Assembly (NCBI GenBank): GCA_036015235.1
Contig: CP107926.1
Coordinates: 5,103,501-5,167,500, forward strand
Source: Streptomyces sp. NBC_00433
Lineage (GTDB): Bacteria > Actinomycetota > Actinomycetes > Streptomycetales > Streptomycetaceae
Length of the DNA stretch: 64,000 bases
Reading direction: 5' to 3'
The translations under genes were made by a program, and so were the position numbers. The notes below the pieces were generated by a model, which worked only from the letters and a program-made list of their open reading frames with translations, was not told the origin of the DNA and did not search any database. Positions 1 through 8,527 of this stretch are shown here, one piece after another (position 1 is the first letter of the stretch; every line of letters starts with the position of its first letter).

Positions 1-1
1 G

Positions 2-1687
2 ATGGCTCTGCGTGGACCCGGTTGGCATGCGCCGTTCGAACCCGTACCTCCCGTCGCGCGGACCCAGCCGGTCACCGCGGAGGAGGTGGAACGGGAAGCG
101 GCGGCCTCGCTCACGGCGTTCGTCTCGCTCACGGCGTCCGTGCTGTCGGTGTGCGCTGCCAAGCCGCCCGCCAGGCTCAAGTCCGGTGGTGTCGGGGCAC
201 GCGAACTGTCGCGCCTCGGCAAGGCGGCGCGGTGTGACGAGGCCGTCGTGCGCCTGGTGCTGGAGACGGCGTACGCGGCCGGGCTGCTGGCACGGGACGG
301 GGATCTCGTGCCGTTGACCGAGGCGTACGACGCCTGGTCCGAGTTGGAGCCGGGGGAGCGGGTCCCGCTGCTGCTTCAGGCGTGGTGGGCGATGGTGCTC
401 ACCCCCGCCCAGGCCCGCGACGAGGAGGGCAAATCGCTTCCCGCTCTCGCCGGGACACCGCCTTGCGACGGCTGCCGGCAGGCCAGGCAGGGACTGCTCA
501 CTGCTGCGGCGGACCTTCCGGCCGGGCAGGGGGTGCGGCGTACCCCCGATCTGGGGTCGCTGGTTGCGTGGCACCGCCCGCTCGCCGATCAACTGCCGCA
601 GGACGAAGCGCCGTTCGCCACCGTCATCCGGGAGGCGGAAATGCTCGGTGTCCTCGCCCGGGGAGCCCTGTCCGGCCTCGGGGCGGCCCTGCTGGCCGGT
701 GATGCGGCAGCCCTGTTGTCCACCGCGTGCCGGCTTCTGCCCGCCGCCACCGGGACGGTGCTCATCGGCGCCGACCTCACGGCCGTCGCCGCCGGGACCC
801 CGGCAGCCGGGCTCACCGAACTCCTCGACTCCGTAGCTGACCGTGAGACCGGCGGTGCCGCATCGATGTGGCGGTTCAGCGCCGGGAGCATCCGCCGGGC
901 CTTGGACGCCGGACGTACCGCCGACGGCATCGCCGAGGGGCTGGCCGCTGTCGCCGCCGGGCCCCTGCCGCAACCGCTGTCGTACCTGATCGCGGACACC
1001 GCGCGGCGCCACGGGCGGGTTCGCGTCGCCCAAGCGGCCTGTGTGATCCACAGCGAGGACGCCGCGCTCATGGCCGAGATCGCCGTGCACCGCAAGCTCG
1101 CCGAGCTGGGCCTGCGGCGATTGGCCCCGACCGTGTTGATCAGCCGCGCCCCCCTCGCCAAGACCCTCATGGCGCTGCGGGCCGAGGGCTACGCACCCGT
1201 CGCCGAGGCCGCCGACGGCGCCGTACGCATCGAAAGAGAGGAACGGCGTCGGGCCGCCCCGCCGGTTCCCGCTCCCCGCCGCGCCCCGAGCAGTGCTGAT
1301 TCACGGCTCCTGTCCGGCGCCGTCCAGCAGGTGCGCGGGCCCGGCAGCCTGCGGGACCTGGCAGCCAGGCTGTCTGCCGCCCCGCCGTCGAGCCCGGAGC
1401 CCGACCCGGACAACGGAGTCCCCTTCGCGACCGACACCGAGGAGATCATCGCCGGGTACGCCGATCGGCTGTCCCTCACCGATGTTCGCCAGCTCGCCCA
1501 TGTCGTCAACACCGGTCACGCGATCACCATCGAGTACGACGCAGCCTCCGGCGGTCACAGCGTGCGGAGCGTCAGCGAACTGGTCTTGGACCCGCCCTAC
1601 CTCCGTGCTTGGTGCCATCTCCGAAACGACGAGCGCGTCTTCACGCTGTCCCGCATTGCGAGCGTCATGCCCGCATCGCCCTTGTGA
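2..1687 (+). CDS. Helicase-associated / WYL-domain protein, 5' end outside window
   Basis: C-terminal 561 residues of a longer protein; the family is usually about 700-850 aa, so the ATG at position 2 is probably internal and the gene starts upstream. Residues ~325-408 match the XPB/Ssl2-like helicase-associated domain (Helicase_C_3), with the typical run of low-complexity Ala/Leu helices before it. The last ~75 residues look like a WYL-type fold (AITIEYDAASG, then LRAWCHLRNDERVFTLSRI), which in other proteins binds nucleotide or oligonucleotide ligands. The family occurs once per actinomycete genome and is annotated as a DNA-binding or helicase-associated protein; no helicase motor is present in the visible part. 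Role in DNA metabolism is inferred from family only. Confidence 0.85.
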   Translation: MALRGPGWHAPFEPVPPVARTQPVTAEEVEREAAASLTAFVSLTASVLSVCAAKPPARLKSGGVGARELSRLGKAARCDEAVVRLVLETAYAAGLLARDGDLVPLTEAYDAWSELEPGERVPLLLQAWWAMVLTPAQARDEEGKSLPALAGTPPCDGCRQARQGLLTAAADLPAGQGVRRTPDLGSLVAWHRPLADQLPQDEAPFATVIREAEMLGVLARGALSGLGAALLAGDAAALLSTACRLLPAATGTVLIGADLTAVAAGTPAAGLTELLDSVADRETGGAASMWRFSAGSIRRALDAGRTADGIAEGLAAVAAGPLPQPLSYLIADTARRHGRVRVAQAACVIHSEDAALMAEIAVHRKLAELGLRRLAPTVLISRAPLAKTLMALRAEGYAPVAEAADGAVRIEREERRRAAPPVPAPRRAPSSADSRLLSGAVQQVRGPGSLRDLAARLSAAPPSSPEPDPDNGVPFATDTEEIIAGYADRLSLTDVRQLAHVVNTGHAITIEYDAASGGHSVRSVSELVLDPPYLRAWCHLRNDERVFTLSRIASVMPASPL

Positions 1688-1749
1688 GCACCGGAAAGCT
1701 TCCGGCTGGCCGGTGTAGCAGGTTCTGAATTGACGGAGGATCGTGCTGG

Positions 1750-2298
1750 TCAGTGAGCCGTTGCGTCGAGACGAAGCCGTGCGGGGATGACGGGGCGCTC
1801 GCCGGGTCCGAGGTTGCGATTGGCATTCCCTGGGGTCCGGGGCGCTTCGAAGGAGAACCCGAGTTCGGCCAGGAACCCTGTGCCTGGCTGCCAGCCTTCA
1901 ACTGCAGAAGCAACCACTTGGGTGTAGTCCTGTGCGGCGAGTTCACGGAGGAGGGCGGAGGCCACCAGGCGGCCCAGCCCCTGGCGCCGATATGCAGGGT
2001 GGATAAGGAACAGGCCGAGCGAGCAACCGTCTGGCGTCGGATACCGGAGCACGGAGTCGATCACGCCGACGATTCGGCCGTCGACGGTGATGACGATGAG
2101 AGCCTTGTCCTGGAAGGCCGCACCCTCAGGCAGGGCGTAGTACAGGCTTTGGACATCGCCGGGCGCGGCAGGTTGGCCCGTGGTGGCCGTGAACCAGTCC
2201 TCAGCCCCGTCGAACAGTGCGAGCACGTCCTGCTCGTCAGCCGGTTCCAGATCTCTGATTTGGACTTTTCGGTCACCGAGTGCAAGGTCCAGCAACAT
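1750..2298 (-). CDS. GNAT-family N-acetyltransferase
   Basis: 182 aa. Predicted to transfer an acetyl group from acetyl-CoA to an unknown amine; cytoplasmic. The acetyl-CoA pyrophosphate loop is visible as HPAYRRQGLGRLV near residue 100, following a beta-strand that ends in LGLFLIHP, which is the classic GNAT motif A order. The length is ordinary for a single GNAT domain. It converges on the helicase-associated gene with only ~60 bp between the stops and has no operon partner. Substrate cannot be read from the sequence. Confidence 0.85.
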   Translation of the reverse strand: MLLDLALGDRKVQIRDLEPADEQDVLALFDGAEDWFTATTGQPAAPGDVQSLYYALPEGAAFQDKALIVITVDGRIVGVIDSVLRYPTPDGCSLGLFLIHPAYRRQGLGRLVASALLRELAAQDYTQVVASAVEGWQPGTGFLAELGFSFEAPRTPGNANRNLGPGERPVIPARLRLDATAH

Positions 2299-2508
2299 GG
2301 CGGCAGTCTAATTCCAGCGTCGCCGTCTGCGCTGGGCCCGGTGGCAACAGGAACGGCCACCCCGTGATCATCGGGATGACGGTGTGTCTGTACGGCCGCG
2401 CAGGGTCGCTGTGGGTTGATCGTCGGGCGGTCCCGGCAGGGGTCTGAACACCAACCGACGACCGTGGCACGTGCTGAGTGTCGCGCTCTTTGCCGAGGAG
2501 TCCCCATT

Positions 2509-2988
2509 GTGAGACCGACCCTGCGACATGCCACGTTCCCTCGACGTGGCGCGGGAGCCGCGTGTGAGCGGAGACGTCCGGCCAGGCGTGCTGCCGTGCT
2601 GCTCGCCACGGTGGCGCTGCCGGCGGCCCGGGTGGTGCCCACGGCCGCGCCCGCCGCGGCGGCGCCCGTGACGCTCACTTTCAACGCGGGCGCCGACCAG
2701 CCCTTCACCGTCCCGTTCGGCGTCACCCAACTGACCGTCACCGCCACCGGCGCCGCGGGCCAGAACGGGACCATCGGCGGCGCAGGCGGCAACGGCGCCA
2801 CCGTCCCCGCCACCCCGGGCGCCACCCTGTTCGTGAATGTCAACACGGGCGGCGGGGGAGGCGGCTCCGGCTTCCCGGCCGGCACCGGCGGAGCCACCTG
2901 CTCGCAGTTCCCAACCACCGGCGGCACCAACGGTGCGGCCGGCGACGGGGACACCTCCTCTGTCGCCTTCATCCCCCACGCGGCGTGA
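2509..2988 (+). CDS. Secreted glycine-rich protein, probably C-terminally truncated
   Basis: 159 aa from a GTG that follows GAGGAG at 2495-2500; an upstream in-frame start at 2416 lacks such a site. An Arg-rich N-terminus is followed by a hydrophobic stretch and an Ala-rich cleavage region, as in a Sec signal peptide. The mature part begins VTLTFNAGADQPFTVPFGV and continues into Gly/Thr-rich sequence (GGGGGSGFPAGTGG), resembling the repeat-bearing glycine-rich secreted proteins of actinomycetes. Those proteins usually run on for 100 or more further residues; here the frame stops after a short non-Gly tail, so I think the 3' part was lost. Beyond an extracellular structural role, no function is known. 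Confidence 0.6.
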   Translation: MRPTLRHATFPRRGAGAACERRRPARRAAVLLATVALPAARVVPTAAPAAAAPVTLTFNAGADQPFTVPFGVTQLTVTATGAAGQNGTIGGAGGNGATVPATPGATLFVNVNTGGGGGGSGFPAGTGGATCSQFPTTGGTNGAAGDGDTSSVAFIPHAA

Positions 2989-3082
2989 GGGCCACTGGTC
3001 TCAGTCCTGGTCTCATTCAGCTCCGTCCGACGGCGTTCGGAACCCGGACCACCACCTGGTTCATCGCAGGTCATACCGGCTC

Positions 3083-3167
3083 TGGCCCGTGGCGCACGCC
3101 GACGTGACCCGTGGGAAAGCGTGCCCAGGGCAACCCCTCACGAGTTCGAATCTCGTATCCTCCGCCA
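3083..3167 (+). pseudogene. Degenerate tRNA-Ser(GGA) remnant
   Basis: The 3' half reads as a tRNA-Ser: a GGAAA anticodon region with the anticodon stem GCGTG, a long variable arm (GGGCAACCCC), the T-arm CGAGTTCGAATCTCG and the acceptor end ATCCTCCGCCA (3157-3167). The 5' part survives only as GGCGCACGC (3091-3099), which would pair with GCGTG; about 12 extra bases (3100-3111) separate the two anticodon-stem halves. No GGAGGAT acceptor 5' strand is visible upstream. The copy therefore should not fold. Such 3' tRNA copies are commonly left by integrative elements that insert in tRNA genes; an intact copy is not in the window. Confidence 0.7.
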
Positions 3168-3289
3168 GCGCCTCACCGGGCACGACCTCGTAGGGCCCCG
3201 CTGCTCGCCCCGGAACTGCTGCCGTTCTCCCGGACAGCAGCTGACGGCTTGGCGTTCCTTCCCCAAGTACGCGTCGGGCGAGCGATCTT

Positions 3290-3475
3290 GTCCACCGATC
3301 GCCGGCGGATACGCGCCCGCGGCCTGGGCGGCACCGGCGACTGGACCGCGTGCCTCGCCAACTGGCGGATGCGGTACGCAGTACCCCGCTTCGTCCACCT
3401 CGGCGGTAGCGACCGCCGCCTCCGGCTCGGCCTCGGCCTCCCCGAGCACCAGCGGCTCCCGCACACCTTCCACGG
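3290..3475 (+). pseudogene. Fragment of a lanthipeptide dehydratase (LanB-type)
   Basis: In one frame of this otherwise gene-free stretch the translation ARGLGGTGDWTACLANW (about 3322-3372), followed by RMRYAVPRFVHLGGSDRRL (about 3373-3429) and LPEHQRL, matches the style of the N-terminal dehydratase region in which an Ala/Trp-rich helix leads to a RVPR-xV-L-DRRL-LDL segment. Only ~60 residues remain, with no start codon or flanking biosynthetic genes. It is read as a decayed scrap of a RiPP cluster, just downstream of the tRNA remnant. Confidence 0.45.
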
Positions 3476-3660
3476 CTCCTTCGGGAAGTGGGCGTCGCCT
3501 CGTCGGCGCCGGCCACCCCGATCCGACACCCCCTCCCGGGTTTTCCGCGGGCTTTTTTGGGGCCGCTCGCAGGTGGTCACGCCGGCGGGCGAGCCGATGC
3601 CCGGCCCGCAGCCGGGCGCACCCGCGGTCAGGGAGGTCCACCGGGCATGGCATGCCCGAG

Positions 3661-3696
3661 CAGCCGTCGCCGGCACGTGCCGACGACGGCTGCTGA
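3661..3696. repeat. 36-bp loopless inverted repeat
   Basis: AGCAGCCGTCGCCGGCAC (3661-3678) is followed directly by its reverse complement with one mismatch (3679-3696). As RNA it would form a very stable hairpin and may act as a factor-independent terminator, although no U-run follows. No complete gene ends just before it. Confidence 0.7.
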
Positions 3697-3706
3697 CGCG
3701 TGACGC

Positions 3707-3733
3707 ATCCCGTGCATCCCGTGCATCCCGCGA
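3707..3733. repeat. Three tandem copies of a 9-nt unit
   Basis: GCATCCCGT occurs at 3707, 3716 and 3725 (the last copy ends in C). It is a short direct repeat immediately after the long palindrome, with no coding context. The rest of 2989-3823 holds no intact gene. Confidence 0.7.
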
Positions 3734-3823
3734 GTCCCCCCCGGTCCGCGTTGCGGGAGAGGCCCCGACGGCCCGCGTGAACGGGTGAGCCGGGGGAAAT
3801 TCCCGCTGTTATGCGGAATGCGT

Positions 3824-4045
3824 TTACGGGGTGTCGAGGGTGATGCGTTCGGCGAGGTAGTCGTACCCGTCCTGAGGACCGTCGCCGATGGTCACCCAGA
3901 CCTGCTGGCCCTCGTGGAGTTTTGCGAATCCTGGCATCTCGATCGCCGCGAAACCGGCCCAGCAGCCGCCGGGAGCGGAAGGGGAATCAATGACTCCCCA
4001 TCCTTCGTCGTCGTGCCAGAAACGGACGACACCACGCTCGGGCAT
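3824..4045 (-). CDS. Divergent cold-shock-domain protein
   Basis: 73 aa, a single CspA-like OB fold. The first strand carries GVVRFWHDDEGWGVIDS, corresponding to the RNP1 region (GxVKWFNxxKGFGFI) with Trp in place of the usual Phe. It ends in PQDGYDYLAERI, the typical closing strand of this actinobacterial subgroup. Such proteins bind single-stranded nucleic acid and act as RNA chaperones in the cytoplasm. It lies 15 bp downstream of the secreted-protein gene on the same strand, so the two may be co-transcribed, although their functions look unrelated. Confidence 0.85.
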   Translation of the reverse strand: MPERGVVRFWHDDEGWGVIDSPSAPGGCWAGFAAIEMPGFAKLHEGQQVWVTIGDGPQDGYDYLAERITLDTP

Positions 4046-4060
4046 GAGGAACGTCGCCTT

Positions 4061-4639
4061 TCAGCAGGAAGTCGGCGAGCAGGGATAGGCGGAAAGCTTG
4101 AAGTGCCCATAGTACTGCAGGGTGGCGACGCCTCCGCCGGGAACAGCCCAGGTGATGACGTCGGAATAGGCGATGCTGTTGTTGTCGTGGGCCGGGTTGT
4201 AGGTGCCGTGGATGATGTACCGGCAGATGACACCGGGATGCGGGGCCTGCTTGGGCTTGGTGACGCCGTTGAGCGCCCAGATCTGGCCGGCCTCGTTGAC
4301 GGTTCCCGCCGCGGTCGCGCAGGCCGTCGTGCTGAGGCGGTACGACCAGGAGGCGGTCGTGCCGCCGCACGCGTGCTGGACGGTGTAGGTGCCGTTGGCG
4401 TCGACGAAGGTGTTCTGTATGCCGCAGGGCAGCACCTGCCCGGTGGGCTGGCCTGCGGGGATGACCGCGGCGGGGCCGGCCCCGAGGTCGGTCCGCTTCC
4501 CGTTGACCGTCAGGACGGAGTGGAAGCCGGAGGCGGTGACCGGTGCGGCCGTCGGGCTGTCCGCGTGGGCTGCGGAGGAGAATCCGATCATCGTTCCCGC
4601 GGCGACCATGGCGGACACGAGAATTGCGCGTATTTTCAT
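4061..4639 (-). CDS. Small secreted protein of unknown function
   Basis: 192 aa from the ATG at 4639, which has GGGG 6 nt upstream; a GTG at 4651 is the alternative. A clear Sec signal peptide (MKIRAILVSAMVAAG, then SSAAHA) precedes the mature protein. The mature chain has cysteines at GQVLPCGIQN, VQHACGG, TACATA, VICRY, YPCS and the C-terminal TSC, so several disulphides are likely. It is rich in Ser/Thr/Tyr beta-strand-like segments. I do not recognise the family; the architecture suggests an extracellular binding or structural protein. Confidence 0.75.
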   Translation of the reverse strand: MKIRAILVSAMVAAGTMIGFSSAAHADSPTAAPVTASGFHSVLTVNGKRTDLGAGPAAVIPAGQPTGQVLPCGIQNTFVDANGTYTVQHACGGTTASWSYRLSTTACATAAGTVNEAGQIWALNGVTKPKQAPHPGVICRYIIHGTYNPAHDNNSIAYSDVITWAVPGGGVATLQYYGHFKLSAYPCSPTSC

Positions 4640-5074
4640 GGAGAACCCCACCCCTGGATACTATCGTTCCCAAATGACATGGCGTTTTAAACTACCTGTG
4701 ACGTCCGCGCATGTCAAACACCTTTCCCGGTGGTCGGAACTATCGGATCTTCCGCCGCGGGTGGTTTTACCCGGCATGCTTCCCGTCCGGCAGGAAACGG
4801 AATGCATTCTGCGTACCGCGTTCGTGCCGCTGAGGTGGACGCTCTGGTTGGCCCCCGCGCTTTCTGGCCGTCCCGGAGGAACAGGCTCCGGGCGTGTGTG
4901 CTGAGAATTCGTCGCCGCGGCGGCTTCGGCCGGCTGCCGGAGCGCAGCGGTTCGGAGGGGCGGGCGGGGGGTGCGGGCCGCGCCAACCGGAGGGGCGGGC
5001 CGCGGCTCTCTTCCGGACGGGCGGGCCGCCCGCGGGGGCCGACCCGCCACCGTGGGCCCACCCCGGCGGACGGA
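4640..5074. other. Gene-free stretch
   Basis: The first ~60 bp upstream of the secreted gene are less GC-rich (ATGACATGGCGTTTTAAAC around 4674-4692) and probably hold its promoter, although no convincing -35/-10 pair could be fixed. The remainder is strongly GC-biased with open frames on both strands that have no recognisable protein character. Confidence 0.4.
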
Positions 5075-5480
5075 CCGGCCGATAACGGACGGCGGCGCCG
5101 ACCCCGACCGCGAACTGCCGGACGGTACGACACCGCTCCTGCGGGCGGTCGACCTCGGCTCGGACGCGATGGTCGTCGACGAGGTCTCCCTCGGTGGGCT
5201 GACCGTCCGCGTCGGCACAGCGCCGTCCTCACCTGGCTGGAGGAGAGGTCCGGCGTCGCGCCGCCAGTGAGCGCCAGGACATCGCGCAGGACGCGGAGTT
5301 CCTCGCCGCGTGGGCCTTGGACGAGCCGGACGGCATGGTGCTCGCGAGGGTCCGCGAGGGTCTTGGAGGTCCACACCGACGACGGCCACCCCGACCCCGA
5401 GGCCATGGGTCTCCGATATGCCGACCATCGGGACCCCGCGTGCGCAGCCAGGTACCCATCCTGATGCGGGGGGAGGGAGA
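5075..5480 (+). pseudogene. Frameshifted ankyrin-repeat protein gene remnant
   Basis: Successive pieces of one protein appear in different frames. Frame 3 gives GADPDRELPDGTTPLLRAVD (about 5093-5152), a canonical ankyrin unit. Frame 2 gives AVLTWLEERSGVAPP (about 5222-5266). Frame 1 gives AAWALDEPDGMVLARVREGL (about 5308-5367). Later PDPEAMGL and VRSQVPILM fall in two frames near 5390-5467. Order and spacing match Streptomyces ankyrin-repeat proteins that end in a HEAT-like tail. At least three frameshifts and no start codon make this a dead gene. Confidence 0.65.
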
Positions 5481-5669
5481 CTCCGCCGACCGGGGCCGTC
5501 ACCCGTACGTTGCGCTCGCGAGTTGGGATCTCGTATCGCGCGGTCCTCCGCGTCCACGGGTTACAGCCGCGGCGGGACCGGGAGTTCACGGCTGCGGCAT
5601 CCACGAGCTGACGGAGGACATGGCTGAGCCCCCCGCCGGTCGAGTCGGGAGGGGCCCAGTCGCGGTCGG

Positions 5670-7163
5670 TCAGCAGAACGCGGGCGGGACGCTCTGCTCG
5701 TACTGGAAGACGTTGCGGGGGTCGTACTTCGCCTTGATCCTGCGCAGCCGGTCGAAGTTGCCGTCCCAGTAGGCGGTCTCCCAGTCCTGCATACCGATGT
5801 TCGGGACGTTGACGTAGGCACCGTGCACGTAGGGCCGCAGCGCCTGGCTGAACTCGGCGATCCACGCCTGGGCCACCGGGGTCAGCTCGTCGCCGCTTCC
5901 CGGGACGCCGCGGGTGCCCCAGCCGGCACCCGGCTCGGAGTAGAAGAGCGCGTCACGGTGCGGGAACGACGTGCCGCCGCGGGGGCTCCTCCTGACCGCG
6001 CCGCCGAAGGCCTGGGCGAAGAAGTTGCTGTCGTCGGTGGGCGCGTCCCGCATGAACTGGGCAACGATGTCGATCGCCTTGTCCGGGAACGGCTTGTAGG
6101 TGAACTGTGAGAAGAACTTCCAGTTGGCGGGTTCGTCTGCGGTCGGGATCTGGAATCCCGCGTACACGTCGCCCCAATTGCCGACCTGGGTCGTGACGTC
6201 GGGGCCGCCGATCGAGAGGATCGGCGCCAGCAGCTTCTTCGCCTCCGCCGGCGTCCCCTCCGCGAGAACCGCGAACAGCAGGATCTGGTTCCGGTGGATC
6301 TCAAGCTGGGTGCCCAGACGCTTGTCGGTGTGGGGTGCCGTGCGCTGATAGGTGTCGAAGATCCTTTGCAGGTCCCCGATGCCGTCCCACGTCGCCGTCA
6401 GATAGGTGACGCTCGCGAGCGGCGCCACCTTGTAGGTGAGTCGGGTGACGATCCCGTAGTTGCCGTTGCCCGCGCCGCGCAGAGCCCACAGCAGGTCTGA
6501 GTTGTCCTCCGGGCCCGCGTTGATCACCTTGGCGCATTCGGCGCCCTCCGCCACGACGACCTCCGCGCCGATCAGGCTGTCGCAGGCCATGCCGAGGTAC
6601 CGGGTGAGGAAGCCGAGTCCGCCGCCGAGCGTCGCGCCGGACAGCCCCACGCTGCCCTCCGTGCCCGTCGTCACCGCGAAGTTCTGCTTGGCGAGCGTGG
6701 TCACCGCTTCCAGTTGGTTGAGCCCGGCGCCGACCGACGCCTTACGGGCGTCGGCATCGATCTCCACCGACTTCAGCTCGCTGACGTCGATCACGATGCC
6801 GTTGTCGACATTGGACCAGCCCTCAAGACTGTGGCGGCCGCTGCGCACTCGCAACGCGACGTCGTGCTGCCGCGCCCAGGTCAAGGCATTCACTACGTCC
6901 TGGGTGTTCTGGGCGTAGACGATGACCAGCGGATAGTGCACGAACAGTTCGTCCCAGCCGATGCTCGCGTCGGCGTAGCCGGGGTCGTTGGGACGCACGA
7001 TGCGACCGGTCAACTGTGCCGGCGGGCAATTACCGCCCTCGGACACCTCGCTCACGGTGCTCGCGCCCGGTGCCTCCCGGGCCGCGATGCCCGGCACGAC
7101 GACTGCACCGGCGCCCGCAGCCGCCGTCGCCTTGAGCAACCCGCGACGGGAAAAGTCATCCAT
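5670..7163 (-). CDS. Tat-exported FAD-binding oxidoreductase with BBE domain
   Basis: 497 aa from the ATG at 7163, preceded by GAGAGGA 8 nt upstream; the longer frame has no such site. The N-terminus carries a twin-arginine signal (DDFSRRGLLKATAAAG) and an Ala-rich cleavage region. Residues ~80-255 form a PCMH-type FAD-binding domain with RSGRHSLEGWS, whose His is the usual site of 8-alpha-histidyl FAD attachment, and LSGATLGGGLGFLTRYLG. The C-terminus (YWDGNFDRLRRIKAKYDP, then NVFQYEQSV) is a berberine-bridge-enzyme domain. Family members oxidise sugars, alkaloids or polyketides using O2. The substrate is unknown; export implies an extracellular one, and folding with cofactor before export fits Tat. 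Confidence 0.88.
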   Translation of the reverse strand: MDDFSRRGLLKATAAAGAGAVVVPGIAAREAPGASTVSEVSEGGNCPPAQLTGRIVRPNDPGYADASIGWDELFVHYPLVIVYAQNTQDVVNALTWARQHDVALRVRSGRHSLEGWSNVDNGIVIDVSELKSVEIDADARKASVGAGLNQLEAVTTLAKQNFAVTTGTEGSVGLSGATLGGGLGFLTRYLGMACDSLIGAEVVVAEGAECAKVINAGPEDNSDLLWALRGAGNGNYGIVTRLTYKVAPLASVTYLTATWDGIGDLQRIFDTYQRTAPHTDKRLGTQLEIHRNQILLFAVLAEGTPAEAKKLLAPILSIGGPDVTTQVGNWGDVYAGFQIPTADEPANWKFFSQFTYKPFPDKAIDIVAQFMRDAPTDDSNFFAQAFGGAVRRSPRGGTSFPHRDALFYSEPGAGWGTRGVPGSGDELTPVAQAWIAEFSQALRPYVHGAYVNVPNIGMQDWETAYWDGNFDRLRRIKAKYDPRNVFQYEQSVPPAFC

Positions 7164-7195
7164 GGTCCATGTCCTCTCAATCGCCTGCGGACGCA

Positions 7196-7217
7196 AATGA
7201 CCCTTTATTGGGTTATT
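7196..7217. promoter_or_regulatory. AT-rich inverted repeat upstream of the oxidoreductase
   Basis: AATGACCC-TTTATT-GGGTTATT is a 7-of-8 inverted repeat 33-54 bp upstream of the oxidoreductase start, in an unusually AT-rich island. It overlaps where a promoter would lie and is a candidate operator. No adjacent regulator gene is present. Confidence 0.45.
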
Positions 7218-7224
7218 CAGGCGG

Positions 7225-7455
7225 ATCGGACAGTACCAAGCGGTGGCCACGGTCAACCGCTCCGACACGCTGCGCAACCGCAGTCAGGGCACCGTGCGGG
7301 CCTTGGGGGCGATCGGCGGCACCAAAGCCGAACAGGCGCTGCGCGCAGTCGCCGGAGGTGCCGGCCACCCGGCTCCGGTGCGAGGGGAGGCAGCCGTCGA
7401 AGTCGGCATCGAGGACGACCTGGGATTCGACGAGGACAAGACGACGGGCCCCCGT
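7225..7455 (+). pseudogene. HEAT-repeat protein fragment
   Basis: In frame 1 the translation TVNRSDTLRNRSQ, then TVRALGAIGGTKAEQALRAVA and EAAVEVGIEDDLGFDED, has the helix-turn-helix rhythm of HEAT or PBS-lyase-like repeats. There is no start codon with a ribosome site and the frame dissolves into Arg/Gly-rich sequence after ~7455. It is interpreted as an internal piece of a lost gene. Confidence 0.45.
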
Positions 7456-7679
7456 GCGGTGGGACACCGAGGGAACCGGCGAAGCAGATCCCGGTGGGCG
7501 AGCCGGAGCCGGCGACGGCGGGCCCGATCAGGCTTGATCGCCCGGCCCGCGACGGAACCCTCCTGCCACGGAGTCCGGCGTGGACCGATCCGCCTGCCCT
7601 CACGGCAACCAAAGCCGTCCTGGTCTCGGTCTGATTCACCCCTGCCCGGCTGTGCCCGCCTGTCACCCCACCGACGCTC

Positions 7680-8246
7680 CGGTCGCAGGTCGAGACACTC
7701 GACGTCGCCCTCGGCCCCTCCTTCGCCATTTCCCGGAGGAGTCCGCCGACGTGGGCAAACGGCTCGGCGACAGCGTGCCGGTCTGGCGTGCCGACGGCAG
7801 CAGAACCTCGCTCACCGTGGTCGGCGTGCTCGGCGACCGTGCCGCCGCGGACGCCTATACGACCCTGGCCCACGCTTTCTCGGCGTTGCCGTCGATCGCA
7901 TACGTCAAGCTGCGGGCCGGAACATCACCCGCCTGGGCCGAGGCCGTGCTGAGGCAGGCGACCGCGGGTCATAACGCGCACGCCGTGACCAGGGCCGAGT
8001 GGACCCGTGATGCCAGAGCCCGCGGCCAGTCGGCCAGCCGCATCGGCCTGCTGGCGGTCCTCGCCATCATCCTTGAGCCTGGCGGGCCTGTGGATCTCCC
8101 TGGTCCAGATCACCGGCCCCATGGGCATCAGCCTCCCGTGGCCGACGATCGCCGCGGTGGCGGCAGGCTGCGCGGTCCTCGCGGTGCTGACCTCGGTCGC
8201 GTCAGCCATGCTCGCCGACCGCGGCGGTCCGGCCGCCCAGGGCTGA
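7680..8246 (+). pseudogene. ABC transporter FtsX-like permease, C-terminal remnant
   Basis: Three frames contribute. DVALGPSFAISR comes first. Next is a long piece with VGKRLGDSVPVWRADG, LTVVGVLGDRAAADAYTTL and ALPSIAYVKLRAGTS. After a frameshift near 8060 comes LAGLWISLVQITGPMG, then SLPWPTIAAVAAGCAVLAVL and SVASAML, ending at 8246. This is the periplasmic MacB-like domain followed by the last two membrane helices of an FtsX-type lipoprotein-export or macrolide-type permease. The upstream domains are missing, so no functional permease is encoded. Confidence 0.65.
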
Positions 8247-8527
8247 CGTGCGGGACGGCCGAGCTCTCCGTCGTGTCTCTACCCGCACGACCGGCGCTCG
8301 GCGGCCCGCACCATGGCGGGCGCCTGCGGGGTCGGACCGTCGGGAGTCGCCGTCCGTTGCGGTGACCGCCGTCTGGCGTTCATGCCAGTCCCGCCGCGCC
8401 GGTCGTCCGTTCTTCCTAGCGTCCGTGAGTGTGCGCACCACTGGCCTGCCGCAGTCCGCTGTCAGGTTCGAACTGCTGCTGTCCAGCCGGTGTTCGACTG
8501 CACCTGAAGACGCGAAAGGCCCCTGGG

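Noticed and set aside
3083..3167. Functional tRNA-Ser
   Set aside because: No acceptor 5' strand and a 12-base insertion in the anticodon region prevent folding.
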